Source: JACVRW01 sp963820315
GTDB lineage: Bacteria > Actinomycetota > Thermoleophilia > Solirubrobacterales > Thermoleophilaceae
Length of the DNA: 64,000 nt
Direction: 5' to 3'
Assembly: GCA_963820315.1 (NCBI GenBank)
Contig: CAWFZK010000034.1
Coordinates: 111,224 to 175,223 of the forward strand
The notes under the pieces were generated by a model. That model was not told where the DNA came from and searched no databases. It saw nothing but the letters and a program-made list of their open reading frames with translations. The position numbers were made by a program, and so were the translations under genes. How positions within the stretch are numbered: the stretch's first letter is position 1; each line of letters opens with the position of its first letter. Shown here piece after piece: positions 18,267-27,275 of the stretch.

Positions 18267-18941
18267 TCAAGGGGCGAAATCGAAGCGAGCCTGTTCGAGC
18301 CTGCTGGCGAACGGCTCACCCATGCGCTCGCGCACGAGCTCCACGACCGGCCGCCAGTCGTACTCGGCACGCCGCAGCTCGACTCGGCCGTCGTCGTGCA
18401 GCAATGCATACGCGGCGCGGTGGTCGTGGTCGAAGGGCATTCCCACGCTGCCCGGGTTCACGAGCTGGATGCCCTCGGGCGTCGTGCGCTCGAATTGGAT
18501 GTGGGTGTGGCCGAAGACGACGCGGCGCTCCGCGACCCCGCGCACGAGCTCGGTGTCCTTGTCGCTCGCCTCGTCCGGGAAGCCGACCATGTCCGACCCG
18601 GGTGATGCGTGGCAGAAGAGCGTGTCGTCGCGAATCGTCTCCGTCTGGAGCGAGGCGAGCCGCTGCGCCAGCTCGTCGCCGAGCAGCTCGCGGCAAGCCG
18701 CCAGGGCCGCGTGCACCGGCTCGGGCGCGTCCGGGTCGTCGACCAGCCAGCGATCGGTGTTGCCGCGAATCCACTCCGCGTCGAGCTCGTCGAGGCGCGC
18801 AATCGTCTCAGCCGGCCAGGGCCCGCCGAGCGCGTAGTCGCCGCCCAGCAGGAAGCGCTCCGCCGGGCAGTCGTCGAGCACAGCGTCAAGCGCGCTCAGG
18901 TTGCCGTGGACGTCGTAGAGCAGGCCGAGCACCGCGCGCAC
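18267..18941 (-). CDS. calcineurin-like metallophosphoesterase (YfcE/MJ0936-like)
   Basis: Predicted di-metal phosphodiesterase or phosphatase. The metal-site motifs are in order: YDVHGNLSAL (D-x-H, with G replacing the usual S), GGDYALGGPWP (GD), RGNTDRW (GNxD), CHASPGS and FGHTHIQF (GHTH). The C-terminal VNPGSVGMPFD is family-typical. 224 residues. GTG start at 18941 sits directly before the first strand. Substrate unknown. A 12-bp gap separates it from DUF47. Confidence 0.85.
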   Translation of the reverse strand: MRAVLGLLYDVHGNLSALDAVLDDCPAERFLLGGDYALGGPWPAETIARLDELDAEWIRGNTDRWLVDDPDAPEPVHAALAACRELLGDELAQRLASLQTETIRDDTLFCHASPGSDMVGFPDEASDKDTELVRGVAERRVVFGHTHIQFERTTPEGIQLVNPGSVGMPFDHDHRAAYALLHDDGRVELRRAEYDWRPVVELVRERMGEPFASRLEQARFDFAP

Positions 18942-18956
18942 GCTAGCGCGGTTGCC

Positions 18957-19364
18957 TCATGTCCGGCTGATCCCTGTCGCGTCGAGCGCATGGGCGGGCT
19001 CGAGGTAGTAGTCGGCCTCGGCGACGAGCCCGTCGCGCATGCGATGCACGACCGCGAACGACTGCGTATACGAGGTCGCTCCCTCCTCGGCCTCTCCCTG
19101 CATGCGCACGACAGCGACGAGGCGGCCGTCGCCCGACTCGATCAGGTCCTCGAGACGCACCTCGATCGGCCCCAGGAACTCGACGAGGCTGCGCATGCGC
19201 TCGAGCACCTGCTCGCGGCCCCGGAAGATGCCTGCGTCCGGCCAGCCGGGCATCTCGCGGTACACGGCGTCCTCCGTCCAGAAGCGCTCGACGACAGCCT
19301 CGGCGCCCTCCTCGTTCCAGGTCTCGAAGGCGCGCCGGATCGTGTCCGCATCGGCTTGAGACAC
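18957..19364 (-). CDS. NTF2/SnoaL-like domain protein
   Basis: 135-residue cone-fold protein, first of several such paralogs in this window. It shows the usual order: N-terminal helix DTIRRAFETWNEEG, FWTEDAVYREMP, FRGREQVLERM, and a terminal sheet with VAVVRMQGEAEEGAT and HRMRDGLVAEADYYLEP. Members act as hydrolases, isomerases or ligand binders, so no function can be assigned. GTG start at 19364 with GGTG immediately upstream. Confidence 0.75.
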   Translation of the reverse strand: MSQADADTIRRAFETWNEEGAEAVVERFWTEDAVYREMPGWPDAGIFRGREQVLERMRSLVEFLGPIEVRLEDLIESGDGRLVAVVRMQGEAEEGATSYTQSFAVVHRMRDGLVAEADYYLEPAHALDATGISRT

Positions 19365-19406
19365 ACCTTCAGTATCTCGCGCCCGCGCAAGCGCGGCGAA
19401 CGCGGC

Positions 19407-19643
19407 TCAGGCGCGCCTGCGACGCTTTTTGCGCTTGCGCCGGCTCACGGGGTGCTGACGCACCACCGGAGCATCCTCGACCGGAGCGGGCGCGCTCTCG
19501 GTGGCAACGTGATCATCGTTGCGCTTGGCGCGCCGCGACATGAGGACCCTCAGGGCGATCAGGCCGCCGACGGCGCTGACCTTGAGGACCGCGTAGGCGG
19601 GGCTTCCGGGCGTGAGGGGGTGGATTGCCGCGACCATCATCAC
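19407..19643 (-). CDS. small membrane protein with basic tail
   Basis: 78 residues. One hydrophobic helix (AYAVLKVSAVGGLIALRVLM) is followed by a very basic C-terminus ending in RRKRKKRRRR. Not recognised. Codon use fits the neighbours, but the short length makes it uncertain. Several starts are possible (GTG at 19643 or the following ATGs). It is divergent from the NTF2 gene at 19670. Confidence 0.45.
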   Translation of the reverse strand: MMMVAAIHPLTPGSPAYAVLKVSAVGGLIALRVLMSRRAKRNDDHVATESAPAPVEDAPVVRQHPVSRRKRKKRRRRA

Positions 19644-19657
19644 TTGGAGTATGGCGG

Positions 19658-19663
19658 GATACT
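19658..19663 (+). promoter_or_regulatory. -10-like box GATACT
   Basis: GGGATACT ends 6 nt before the ATG at 19670 of the NTF2-like gene; the same box occurs before its paralogs. A short or absent 5' leader is implied. Confidence 0.4.
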
Positions 19664-19669
19664 TCCCGG

Positions 19670-20059
19670 ATGCCCGAGGGCAATGCCGACCTGATCCGCG
19701 GCCTCTATGGGTTCAACTGGGCGGACGTCGACGATCGCGTTCGCGGCCTGGCCGCATCCCGGGACGTGATGGCCGCGCACGTCGAGGCGCGCGTCTCGCC
19801 CGAGGTCGGCGACCGCACGCTGCTCGGGCTCGAGGGATTCGCGGTGTTCGTCGAAGGGCTCGAGGAGGACTTCTCCGAGTTCCTCTACGACGCCCAGGAG
19901 TTCGAGGAGATCTCGGGAGATCAGCTGTTCGTGACGGGCCTGATACGCGCACGCGGCCGGAGGAGCAACATGCCCCTCAGCGCTCCATTCGGCCACCTCT
20001 GGACGCTGCGCGACGGGCGAGCGGTGAAGGTCGAGGCGCGGATCGCGCCGGCGTCGTAG
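19670..20059 (+). CDS. NTF2/SnoaL-like domain protein
   Basis: 129 residues from the ATG at 19670, chosen because upstream codons overlap the promoter-like box and lack similarity. It starts MPEGNADLIRGLYGFNWADV, with LEGFAVFVEGLEEDFSEF in the middle and a terminal HLWTLRDGRAVKVEARI strand, the family pattern. Function unknown. It is followed 53 bp later by the collagen-like gene. Confidence 0.7.
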   Translation: MPEGNADLIRGLYGFNWADVDDRVRGLAASRDVMAAHVEARVSPEVGDRTLLGLEGFAVFVEGLEEDFSEFLYDAQEFEEISGDQLFVTGLIRARGRRSNMPLSAPFGHLWTLRDGRAVKVEARIAPAS

Positions 20060-20112
20060 GTTCCGGATAGCCGGCGTTCAAAGCTCGGCCATCAACTCCA
20101 AGGGAGGCGTTC

Positions 20113-20842
20113 ATGATCCGGAACATCGGGGCCGTCGCCGCCGTGGCGGCGCTCCTTGCGGCGGGCACAGCAGGAGCACAGGCGATCATCGACGGAGGAG
20201 ATGTCCGCGACGGCTCGCTGACCGGCAGGGACGTGAAGGACAAGAGCCTCACGAAGAAGGATTTCCGGGGCTCGGTGCGCGGTCCGCGCGGGCTGCCCGG
20301 TCTCCAGGGTGCCCCAGGAGCCCAGGGAGCGCAGGGAGCGCCAAGGAGCGCAAGGAGGCCCGGGAGCGCCAGGGGCTCAAGGAGCCCAGGGGGCGGAAGG
20401 ACCGCAGGGTGACGTAGGGCCGGCCGGAGCGCAGGGGCCGCCCGGCCCCGGCACGTTGCTCGCCCACGTCACCAAGTCCAACACGACGCCGATTGCCACG
20501 TGTCAAGAGCTCACGACGTTGACGCTGGCGGTGCCCGGGCCTGGCACCGTGGTCGTCCGCGGCTCGCTGATGGTCACCTTCCACAACCTCGACGGGGGTG
20601 GGGTCGTGTTCCGCGGAACCATCCGCGAAACTCCGCTGGATCAGTCCTCGTGCGACCCGATCGTCGGAGCCACGATCCATGAGCTACCCGGCCCCGTCTT
20701 CGCCATCCAGCAAATGCTGCCGATCGAGCGCATCTTCGTCGTGGGAGCTGCCGGCCAACGCACCTATCACGTTTACGGCGCGGCGCCGCCCAACAGCGCG
20801 GCAAATTGGGGACAGTTCACCGCCACCTTCTATCCGGGCTGA
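20113..20842 (+). pseudogene. exported collagen-like protein, one frame break
   Basis: Starts with a signal peptide (AAVAALLAAGTAGAQA) after a strong AGGGAGG ribosome site. DGSLTGRDVKDKSLTKKDF follows, a linker common in thermoleophilial surface proteins, then Gly-X-Y repeats (GPRGLPGLQGAPGAQGAQG). The frame is lost near 20342, inside the repeat; removing one C restores QGAQGGPGAPGAQGAQG. A 130-residue C-terminal beta-rich domain follows, with GPGTVVVRGSLMVTF. The product would be extracellular and structural. The break could be sequence error or repeat slippage, although the exact site is not a homopolymer. Confidence 0.75.
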
Positions 20843-20986
20843 GCCGTCGCTGCCAATCCTGATGACTAGCCACTCAGGCTGGCGTCCTAGCCGATGCGAG
20901 AGCGCCTGGCGTGCGGGAGTCTCGCTGGCGCGCATGATCCAACGAGCGGGGCGGTAGGCCCGCTGTCACCAGAAAGGAATCGACTC

Positions 20987-21859
20987 ATGTCCGCATCACC
21001 GAACGTAGCCCCCACCACAGCCGAGATCACCGAGCGCGAGCAGCGCCAGATCGATCAAGCCAACTCGAGCGGCAAGACGCCGGTCGTCTTCATCCATGGG
21101 CTCTGGCTGCTGCCGAGCAGCTGGGACAACTGGGTCGGCCTGTTCGAGGAGAACGGCTACGCGGGTGTAACGCCCGTCTGGCCGGACGACCCGGAAACGG
21201 TCGAGGAAGCCCGCGCCAACCCCGAGGTCTTCGCGAGGAAGACCCTGAAGCGGGTCGCCGACCATACCGCCACGGTGATCGACCAGCTCGACAAGAAGCC
21301 GGCCGTGATGGGCCATTCGACGGGCGGCCTGCTCACCTACATGATCGCCGACCGGGGGCTGTCGGCCGCCTCGGTGGCGATCGACGCGGGGCCGTTCCGA
21401 GGTGTTCTGCCCCTGCCGCTCTCGGCATTGAAGTCGGCCAGCCCGGTGCTCCGGAATCCGCTCAACCGGGGCCGCGCGATCACCCTCACGTTCGACCAGT
21501 TCAAGTACGGCTGGGCCAACGCGCTCGACGACGACGAGGCGCGGCAGCTGTACGACACGTACCACGTCGCCGGGCCCGGGGTGGCCCTCGCGCAGATGGC
21601 GAACGCAAACATCAACCCCTTCACCGAGGCGAAGGTCGATCCCAAGAATCCAGACCGTGGCCCGCTGCTGATCATCGAGGGCGAGAAGGACCACACCGTC
21701 CCGTGGGCGATCGCCAACGCCGCCTACAAGCGCCAGAAGCACAACGAGTCCGTCACCGAGATCACCAGGATCCCGAACCGCGGGCACTCGCTCACGATCG
21801 ACAGCGGCTGGCGCGAGGTGGCACAGACGGCACTCGACTTCGTGAAGCGATTCGCCTAG
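20987..21859 (+). CDS. alpha/beta hydrolase
   Basis: 290-residue hydrolase. The first strand VVFIHGLWLLPSSWDNW gives the HG oxyanion motif; nucleophile Ser is in MGHSTGG near residue 113, the acid in IIEGEKDHTVP, and the catalytic His in NRGHSLTI near the end. The lid region LTFDQFKYGWANALDDDEARQLYDTYHV is shared with the paralog at 23218. The ATG at 20987 has GAAAGGA upstream. Substrate unknown. Confidence 0.85.
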   Translation: MSASPNVAPTTAEITEREQRQIDQANSSGKTPVVFIHGLWLLPSSWDNWVGLFEENGYAGVTPVWPDDPETVEEARANPEVFARKTLKRVADHTATVIDQLDKKPAVMGHSTGGLLTYMIADRGLSAASVAIDAGPFRGVLPLPLSALKSASPVLRNPLNRGRAITLTFDQFKYGWANALDDDEARQLYDTYHVAGPGVALAQMANANINPFTEAKVDPKNPDRGPLLIIEGEKDHTVPWAIANAAYKRQKHNESVTEITRIPNRGHSLTIDSGWREVAQTALDFVKRFA

Positions 21860-22075
21860 TTGCGCTTTCGTGAGTGTGCGGGATTGACGCGACCCGACTC
21901 GCGCAATCAGGCGGATGCGACAGCGGATCAGGTTCGTGGCGGACTGCTGGTTCGCATGGAAACCGGCACTCGGCTCAGCGCCACGTCGACTTGTGCAAGC
22001 AGGCGAAAGGAGGAGCGGAAGCGTGCGACCTGCTCCCCCAGCGCCGCGCAGGCTCGGGACTAGACACAATGCCCG

Positions 22076-22677
22076 ATGGGTAGCCACGAGCCGGACATCA
22101 TCGTCGTCGGCGACAAGGTCGCCTTGGGACCGCTCCGGCGTGACCTCGCCGCCGATTACGCGCGTTGGATGAACGAGCCCACGGTCCGGTGCGGTCTCAA
22201 CCAGATGGGCATCGCCACGCCGGAGAGTCAGGAGAAATGGGTCGACGACAACCTCGATCGGGGTGCGAAGAGCGAGCCCGAGGTGGTCGAGTTCACGGTC
22301 TACCACCGCAAGGATTCCGCGCCTGTCGGGACGGCGGGGCTGCTCGGGATTCTCCACGCCCACGGGAACGCCGACTTCGCCATCTTTCTCGGCGAGCGCC
22401 GCGGCCAGGGCATCGGCACGAGGCCACCCGCCTCGTGCTCGACTTCGCGTTTCACGTATTGCAGCTGCGCAACGTGCTGCTCGAGACGTTGGAGTCGAAC
22501 ACTGCTGGGCTGGCGGCATACGAGCGCGCGGGCTTTCGCCGCATCGGCGTGCGCCGCGGCGCGCGGATCAGCTGCGGGCAACCCACCAACATCGTGCTCA
22601 TGGACGCCGTCCCGCAGGACTTCGGCGCATCGGTGCTGCGCGAGCAACGCAGCAGTACCCAAGCGCAGCCCGCCTGA
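22076..22677 (+). pseudogene. GNAT-family N-acetyltransferase, one frame break
   Basis: RimJ/RimL-type acetyltransferase that would transfer acetyl from acetyl-CoA. The first half runs from the ATG to the acetyl-CoA pyrophosphate loop GERRGQGIGT. At about 22422 one base is missing, and the frame resumes as EATRLVLDFAFHVLQLRN, then LETLESNTAGLAAYERAGF, the classic end of the fold. The two parts together make a normal 200-residue protein. The intact halves suggest a recent loss or a sequence error. Confidence 0.72.
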
Positions 22678-22689
22678 CCCGGCGTTTTG

Positions 22690-22840
22690 AGGCAGACGCG
22701 AGAGTGCTGGGCCGACGAGGACGGGAGTAAGCGCTGGGTTCGCCCGCCGCTACGACATCAACCCGCTCGTCGCACGACTGCTCGGCATCCTGGGCGTCGT
22801 GCTGCTGACCCCGCTCCTGTACGTCGCGGATGGGTTCTGA
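22690..22840 (+). pseudogene. PspC-domain fragment
   Basis: A reading frame without a start codon encodes GVSAGFARRYDINPLVARLL followed by a hydrophobic helix GVVLLTPLLYVA. This matches the short PspC transmembrane domain (GVCGGLAEYFGIDPTLVRLL type). An in-frame stop lies just upstream at 22687 and no ATG, GTG or TTG follows it, so this is a remnant. Confidence 0.5.
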
Positions 22841-23087
22841 TGCCGAACGAGGCAGGCGGCACCTCACCGGGCGAAAGCCCCACCTAACCGGGCTGCAGGG
22901 GGAACGATTGAAGGAGCTTGCACTCGCGGGAGCCGACCACGGCCCGACAGCGCAGGGTAGAGTCCGCTCGGCGCGGACGAGCGGCGCCATCTCGTTCCGT
23001 TTCATGTCACAGACCCAGCCGCTGTCCGGTCCTGCTGGTGCACCACCGATAACACCATCCAGCGTGACTCGGGATCACACGAGCGAA

Positions 23088-23243
23088 GGCATGACGATCG
23101 ACGGCGCGCAGCTGAAGGTCTACCCCGGCGCGCCGCACGGCATCGCCGACACCCACAAGGAGCAGCTCGGCGCCGACCTGCTCGAGTTCCTGAAAGCCAC
23201 GCACGAAAGGGCGGCCGATGAATCCTGCCACGTCCACGCCTGA
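23088..23243 (+). pseudogene. C-terminal remnant of a haloperoxidase-like hydrolase
   Basis: Encodes GAQLKVYPGAPHGIADTHKE and then LGADLLEFLK, the last 45 or so residues (catalytic-His region APHG) of non-heme chloroperoxidase-type alpha/beta hydrolases. The nucleophile half is absent. Its stop at 23243 overlaps the start of the intact hydrolase at 23218. A recombination scar or decayed copy is likely. Confidence 0.6.
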
Positions 23244-24039
23244 CACGATCGTCCTGGTCCACGGCTTCTGGGTCACACCCCGCAGTTGGGAGCACTGGAT
23301 CGAGCGCTACGAGGGCAAGGGGCTGCGCGTGATCGCCCCCGCCTACCCCGGGTTCGAGGTCGAGGTCGAGGCGCTGAACGCCGACCCGACGCCGATCGAG
23401 CAGGTCACCGTGCCGCAGATCGTCGAGCACCTGGAGTCGATCATCGGCGAGCTCGACTCGCCTCCGATCATCATCGGCCACTCGGCCGGCGGCGTATTCA
23501 CGCAGGTCCTGCTCGACCACGGCTTCGGCGCCGCCGGCGTCGCGATCAACTCGGCGCCGACCGAGGGTGTCAAGCGCATCCCGCTGTCGCAGGTGCGCGC
23601 CAGCTTCCCGGTGCTCAAGAACCCGGCGAACCGCCACAAGGCCGTCGGCCTCACCTTCGAGCAGTGGAACTACACGTTCACCAACGGCTTCCCGGAGGAC
23701 GAGGCGCGGCGCCTGTACGAGCGCTACCACATCCCCGCGTCCGGAGAGATCTTCTGGGGCAGCGCGCTCGCCAACGTCCACCCGGGCAAGGACGACACCT
23801 GGGTGAACTACCACAACGACGACCGTGCCCCGCTGCTGTTCATCTCCGGCGGCAGCGACCACCTGATGCCGCCGTCGATCCAGCAGTCCAACGCCAAGCA
23901 CTACAAGTCCGACACGGTCACCGAGGTCAAGGAGTTCGAGGGACCGCACCTGCTGCCCGCCTGGCCGGGCTGGGAGCATGTCGCCGACTACGCCCTCGAC
24001 TGGGCGCTCGAGCAGGCGGCGCTGCCGAGCACGCGCTAA
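23218..24039 (+). CDS. alpha/beta hydrolase
   Basis: 273 residues. Strand 1 reads IVLVHGFWVTPRSWEHW. Nucleophile Ser is in IGHSAGGVFTQ near residue 93, the acid in SGGSDHLMPP and His in EFEGPHLLPAWPGWE. It shares the NPANRHKAVGLTFEQWNYTF lid segment with the hydrolase at 20987, so the two are paralogs. ATG 23218 is preceded by GAAAGGG. It starts inside the remnant of a third hydrolase. Substrate not predictable; AB-hydrolases of this kind include esterases and C-C hydrolases. Confidence 0.85.
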   Translation: MNPATSTPDTIVLVHGFWVTPRSWEHWIERYEGKGLRVIAPAYPGFEVEVEALNADPTPIEQVTVPQIVEHLESIIGELDSPPIIIGHSAGGVFTQVLLDHGFGAAGVAINSAPTEGVKRIPLSQVRASFPVLKNPANRHKAVGLTFEQWNYTFTNGFPEDEARRLYERYHIPASGEIFWGSALANVHPGKDDTWVNYHNDDRAPLLFISGGSDHLMPPSIQQSNAKHYKSDTVTEVKEFEGPHLLPAWPGWEHVADYALDWALEQAALPSTR

Positions 24040-24350
24040 GAGGCGTCCGGCTCACCGACAGCGGCGACCTCCTGCTGGCTTTCGCACGCTCGCGTGCTGC
24101 GGTCTTGCGATCTTTGCCACAAGCGGGCGCGACAGGAGTAGGGTGAGAGATGTGCTGGCCCTGCGGCCAGAGCGCTCAGCCCAAGCCCGAATGCCACCGA
24201 CGGCGCACCGCGCCACAAGGCGAGAGGCCGGGGCCTACTGAGTTTTGACTGCGGGGTCGGTGACGTACCTCTACCGACACTGGCTACGTCCAAGAATGGA
24301 TTGGACGCTCCGGATTTGGCCTGTCCTTCACACACAGAAGGGACCCAGTT
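24040..24350. other. intergenic region without a gene
   Basis: No coding frame with family similarity. It contains a small GC hairpin (CTGGCC/GGCCAG, about 24161-24176) and a TTGACT near 24246 that could be a -35 for the NTF2 gene at 24351, but no convincing -10 is placed correctly. Confidence 0.4.
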
Positions 24351-24725
24351 ATGGGCGCGCACGAGAACAAGCAGACGGCACAGACTGCCTACGAGGCGTT
24401 CGGCAAGGGAGACGCCGAGGGAGCGATGCGAAACATCGACGACTCAGTCGAGTGGACAGTCCGCGGTGACAACGCTCTGACCGGAACCTACAACGGCAAG
24501 CAAGCGGTCGCCGGGCTATGGGGCGAGTTCGGCAGCAAGGACTTCCGAACCGAGCCGCACGACTTCATCGCCGACGGCGACAAGGTCGTCGTGCTCACGA
24601 CGATCCACCTCGACGGCGAGACAGTCGAGAGCGCCGACATCCTCACCTACAACGGCGGCGGCAAGCTCATAGCGTTCGAGACCTGCTCCGACGCCAAGGT
24701 GGCCGACCGGGTGTTCGCGAAGTAG
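24351..24725 (+). CDS. NTF2/SnoaL-like domain protein (ketosteroid isomerase-like)
   Basis: 124 residues. The N-terminal helix NKQTAQTAYEAFGKGDAEGA is followed by DDSVEWTVRG, LTGTYNGKQAVAGLW and the sheet HDFIADGDKVVVLTTIHLDG. This is the limonene-epoxide-hydrolase/SnoaL pattern of COG3631. It is a more distant paralog than the MSQENVE group. GAAGGGACC provides a ribosome site ahead of the ATG. Confidence 0.78.
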   Translation: MGAHENKQTAQTAYEAFGKGDAEGAMRNIDDSVEWTVRGDNALTGTYNGKQAVAGLWGEFGSKDFRTEPHDFIADGDKVVVLTTIHLDGETVESADILTYNGGGKLIAFETCSDAKVADRVFAK

Positions 24726-24924
24726 AACCAACACCTGGGTAGCACGACTCACTCCGGGGCCGACGTCCAAGGCGCCGGCGGCGGTCACCGCCGGGACACC
24801 GACCGGAAGCCCGTGGACGTGACCGAGCACCGGTCGGGTGGGCTGCCGGAGTGGTCGTGCGGCGAAGTGGACCTGACCCCATCAGGGGCGTAGGGTGGAG
24901 ACACCCCTGGCCCGAGGAGGGCAC

Positions 24925-25587
24925 ATGGACTCGCCCGTTCGGTTTACCCGCCCACTGCTAGCTCTCGCGATCGGGGTGCCGCTCGCGTGGGCGGTGTTGT
25001 TGTGGTTTCACCCGGACGTTGACCCCAACCACGTCTACGCCGACCTGCGCGACGACGTGGTGGCCTACCAAATCGTGCACGCAGGGACGCTGGTCTTCAT
25101 CGGCCTGCTCGGCCTGGCGCTCTACCTGCTGGTCCGCGACCTGCCGGGAAGGGCCGCGACGATCAGCCGGCTCGCGATCGGCCCGTTCGTGCTGTTCTAC
25201 GCCGCCTATGAGAGCGTGATCGGGCTCGGCATCGGCGCGCTCGTCCAGCACGCCAACGATGCGCCCGTGCGCCAACGGCCCGCGGTGGCGGACGCGATCC
25301 AGAGCTTGGGAGACAACGTGATCGTTGGCGACCCAGGCATCGTGGCCAGCGTCGGGTCGCTCGCGTGGATCGTGGCAGTCCTGGCGGCCGCCATCGCATT
25401 CCGCCATGTTGGCGCTCCACTCCTCGCCACCGTATTGCTCGGGCTGTCCTTTGTGGTGGTCTCGCATCCGCCGCCGATCGGACCGATCGGGCTCGTTTGC
25501 TTCGCGAGCGCGGTAGCTCTCCTGGCGCACGCCCAACGCGTCTCCTCGGGACTCACGAAAGCAGCACCGGCGCCCATACCGACTTAG
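24925..25587 (+). CDS. integral membrane protein
   Basis: 220 residues with about six hydrophobic helices, among them PLLALAIGVPLAWAVLLWF, GTLVFIGLLGLALYLLV, LAWIVAVLAAAIAF and LLATVLLGLSFVVVS. Not recognised; it resembles DUF-type small membrane proteins of actinobacteria. The ATG at 24925 is chosen over an upstream in-frame ATG because GAGGAGGG lies directly before it. Confidence 0.65.
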   Translation: MDSPVRFTRPLLALAIGVPLAWAVLLWFHPDVDPNHVYADLRDDVVAYQIVHAGTLVFIGLLGLALYLLVRDLPGRAATISRLAIGPFVLFYAAYESVIGLGIGALVQHANDAPVRQRPAVADAIQSLGDNVIVGDPGIVASVGSLAWIVAVLAAAIAFRHVGAPLLATVLLGLSFVVVSHPPPIGPIGLVCFASAVALLAHAQRVSSGLTKAAPAPIPT

Positions 25588-25654
25588 GCGGCCTCACCCG
25601 GCTTCCCCTCCTGCCACGGACTGAGGCTGACTGGCGACCGTCCCCCTTACGGGG

Positions 25655-25660
25655 GATACT
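25655..25660 (+). promoter_or_regulatory. -10-like box GATACT
   Basis: GGGGGATACT, preceded by a CCCCC/GGGGG inverted pair, ends 9 nt before the ATG at 25670. The same spacing is found for the paralogs at 28233 and 35997. Confidence 0.45.
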
Positions 25661-25669
25661 GGGTGGACG

Positions 25670-26077
25670 ATGTCGCAGGAGAACGTCGAAATCGTTCGGC
25701 GCGTGTCGGACGCCTACAACCGCCGCGACGTGGGAGCGATGCTCGTCGAACTCCACCCCGAGATCGAGTGGCACCCCTGGTTGCAGATTCAGCTCGGCGG
25801 CGGAGCGACCGTGTATCGGGGGCACGAAGGCGTCCGCAAGGGAATCCGAGAAGTTGAAGAAGCCTTCTCTGAGATCCAGGCGGAGCAAACAGAGATCCGG
25901 GACCTTGGCGAGCGAGTCGTCGCCATCGGTCACCTCCGGGGACGCGGCAATGAGAGCGGCGCAATAACCGAGTCGGAAATCGCTTGGATCGTGGAGTTCA
26001 AGAGTGGCAAGGTGATTCGGGTCCGCGAGTATCTCGACCCTGGGAAAGCCCTCGAAGCCGCGGGGCTGTCGGAGTAG
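25670..26077 (+). CDS. NTF2/SnoaL-like domain protein (MSQENVE group)
   Basis: 135 residues, beginning MSQENVEIVRRVSDAYNRRD. HPEIEWHPWLQ, TVYRGHEGVRKGIREV and a final VEFKSGKVIRVREYLDPGKA strand follow. The ending (DPGKALEAAGLSE) is almost shared by all group members here. Function unknown. Confidence 0.78.
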   Translation: MSQENVEIVRRVSDAYNRRDVGAMLVELHPEIEWHPWLQIQLGGGATVYRGHEGVRKGIREVEEAFSEIQAEQTEIRDLGERVVAIGHLRGRGNESGAITESEIAWIVEFKSGKVIRVREYLDPGKALEAAGLSE

Positions 26078-26131
26078 GCCGGGCGCCGCGCCAGCGGCCC
26101 TGGTCATCGAGGGCTCTATCCACTCATCCGC

Positions 26132-26734
26132 TCATCGCCGCCGGTAGCGGATGTGTGTGGCTAGCGGCGAATGCAAGACCTCAACGGGCTCAAACCCGAA
26201 CGACTCGACGCCGTCGAAGATCCGCTCGCCGGAGCCGAGCAGGACCGGCGCGACGTCGAGGGTGAGCTCGTCGACGACCCCGGCAATGAGGGCCTGGCGC
26301 ACGGTCGAGGCGCCACCCGCGATGTCTACGCCGCCCTCCCCGGCCGTCTCGCGCGCTTGTGCGTAAGCGGCGTCGAAGCCGCCGGTGACGAAGTGGAAGG
26401 TCGTCCCGCCTTCCATCTCGATCGGCTCGTGAGCGTGATGGGTGAGCACAAACACCGGCGCGTGGTAAGGCGGCTCGGGACCCCACCAGCCGCGCCAGTC
26501 CTCATCCCACTCGCCGCGGATCGGCCCGAACATGTTCCGCCCCATGACGTACGCGCCGCGCGGGCGCATGAGCCAGTCGGTCGCCGTCGCGTCGGCGTCG
26601 TTGGCGCGCTCGTCGCCGAGATGCCAGCGATGGACATCGCGCCCACGCCTACCGAGTGGATCCTTGCGGCTCTGGTCGGGCCCAGCGACGAAACCGTCGA
26701 GCGAGATCGACATGTGGCAGGTGGTGTCCGGCAT
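26132..26734 (-). CDS. dihydrofolate reductase-family protein (RibD C-domain type)
   Basis: NADPH-dependent reductase fold. The N-terminus CHMSISLDGFVAGPDQS is the DHFR-like substrate strand; GAYVMGRNMFGPIRG and DIAGGASTVRQALIAGVVDE are cofactor-binding segments, and LTLDVAPVLLGSGERIFDG is diagnostic of RibD_C/YwjB-type proteins. 200 residues, intact. The true substrate is unknown. A degenerate relative lies at 31.7-31.9 kb. Confidence 0.85.
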   Translation of the reverse strand: MPDTTCHMSISLDGFVAGPDQSRKDPLGRRGRDVHRWHLGDERANDADATATDWLMRPRGAYVMGRNMFGPIRGEWDEDWRGWWGPEPPYHAPVFVLTHHAHEPIEMEGGTTFHFVTGGFDAAYAQARETAGEGGVDIAGGASTVRQALIAGVVDELTLDVAPVLLGSGERIFDGVESFGFEPVEVLHSPLATHIRYRRR

Positions 26735-27073
26735 CGGCGTCCTCTCGGGTTGGTTTGCGACTTGCTAGTGGCGACAGCACCCCTGGAACCGCCGCCAAGC
26801 CACCGCATTGTGAAGCCGCCTGGGCCTGCGACGGCCTGGGTTTCGTCCGAAGCGAATTCAAGGCACCGCGGCTCGCCTTAGATACTGGATCGGTTCGTGG
26901 CGAGTCGGTCGAGGGCCGCTGCGGTTGGGGACTGGGGTTCGGGAGTGGCCAGCAGGAGCGTGAGGCGAGGTCGAACTCGAATACGAGCTCATGGAACTCG
27001 CCGCCGACAGCGGTGCTGCGCCTGGCGGTCTTCACCGCCGAGCCCGCCAGCCGGTCAGGCGACGAGTGCCACG
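26735..27073. other. intergenic region without a gene
   Basis: Open frames cross this stretch on both strands, but none has recognisable domains or a convincing start. An isolated AGATACTGG near 26880 resembles the -10 box found elsewhere, with no gene placed to use it. Confidence 0.35.
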
Positions 27074-27274
27074 TCACCCGGCGACGACGTGCTTGACCTC
27101 CGCCATGTAGCGGTCGGCGGCCGCGTCGGCCTCGTCCGGGCTGCTCCCCTGTTCGCGCGCGCTCAGGTAGGCGGCGTACCAGTCCCACCAGTCGTGCGGT
27201 GGCGCGGCCTTCTCGAAGCGGTCGTGGTGCTCGGCCGTCTCGTGCAACAGCTCTGCCAGCGACGCGACGTCCAT
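27074..27274 (-). CDS. small protein co-transcribed with VOC protein
   Basis: 66 residues, acidic and helical: MDVASLAELLHETAEHHDRF, then HDWWDWYAAYLSAREQG, then ADAAADRYMAEVKHVVAG. Small proteins with an HDWWDWYAAY-type core commonly accompany VOC/bleomycin-resistance genes. Its ATG follows the VOC stop by one base (TGAGATG), so the pair is one transcript. Function unknown. Confidence 0.65.
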   Translation of the reverse strand: MDVASLAELLHETAEHHDRFEKAAPPHDWWDWYAAYLSAREQGSSPDEADAAADRYMAEVKHVVAG

Positions 27275-27275
27275 C

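Noticed and set aside
20257..20420. Programmed ribosomal frameshift in the collagen-like repeat
   Set aside because: There is no slippery heptamer at the break, and similar single-base breaks occur in unrelated genes, so decay or error is the simpler reading.
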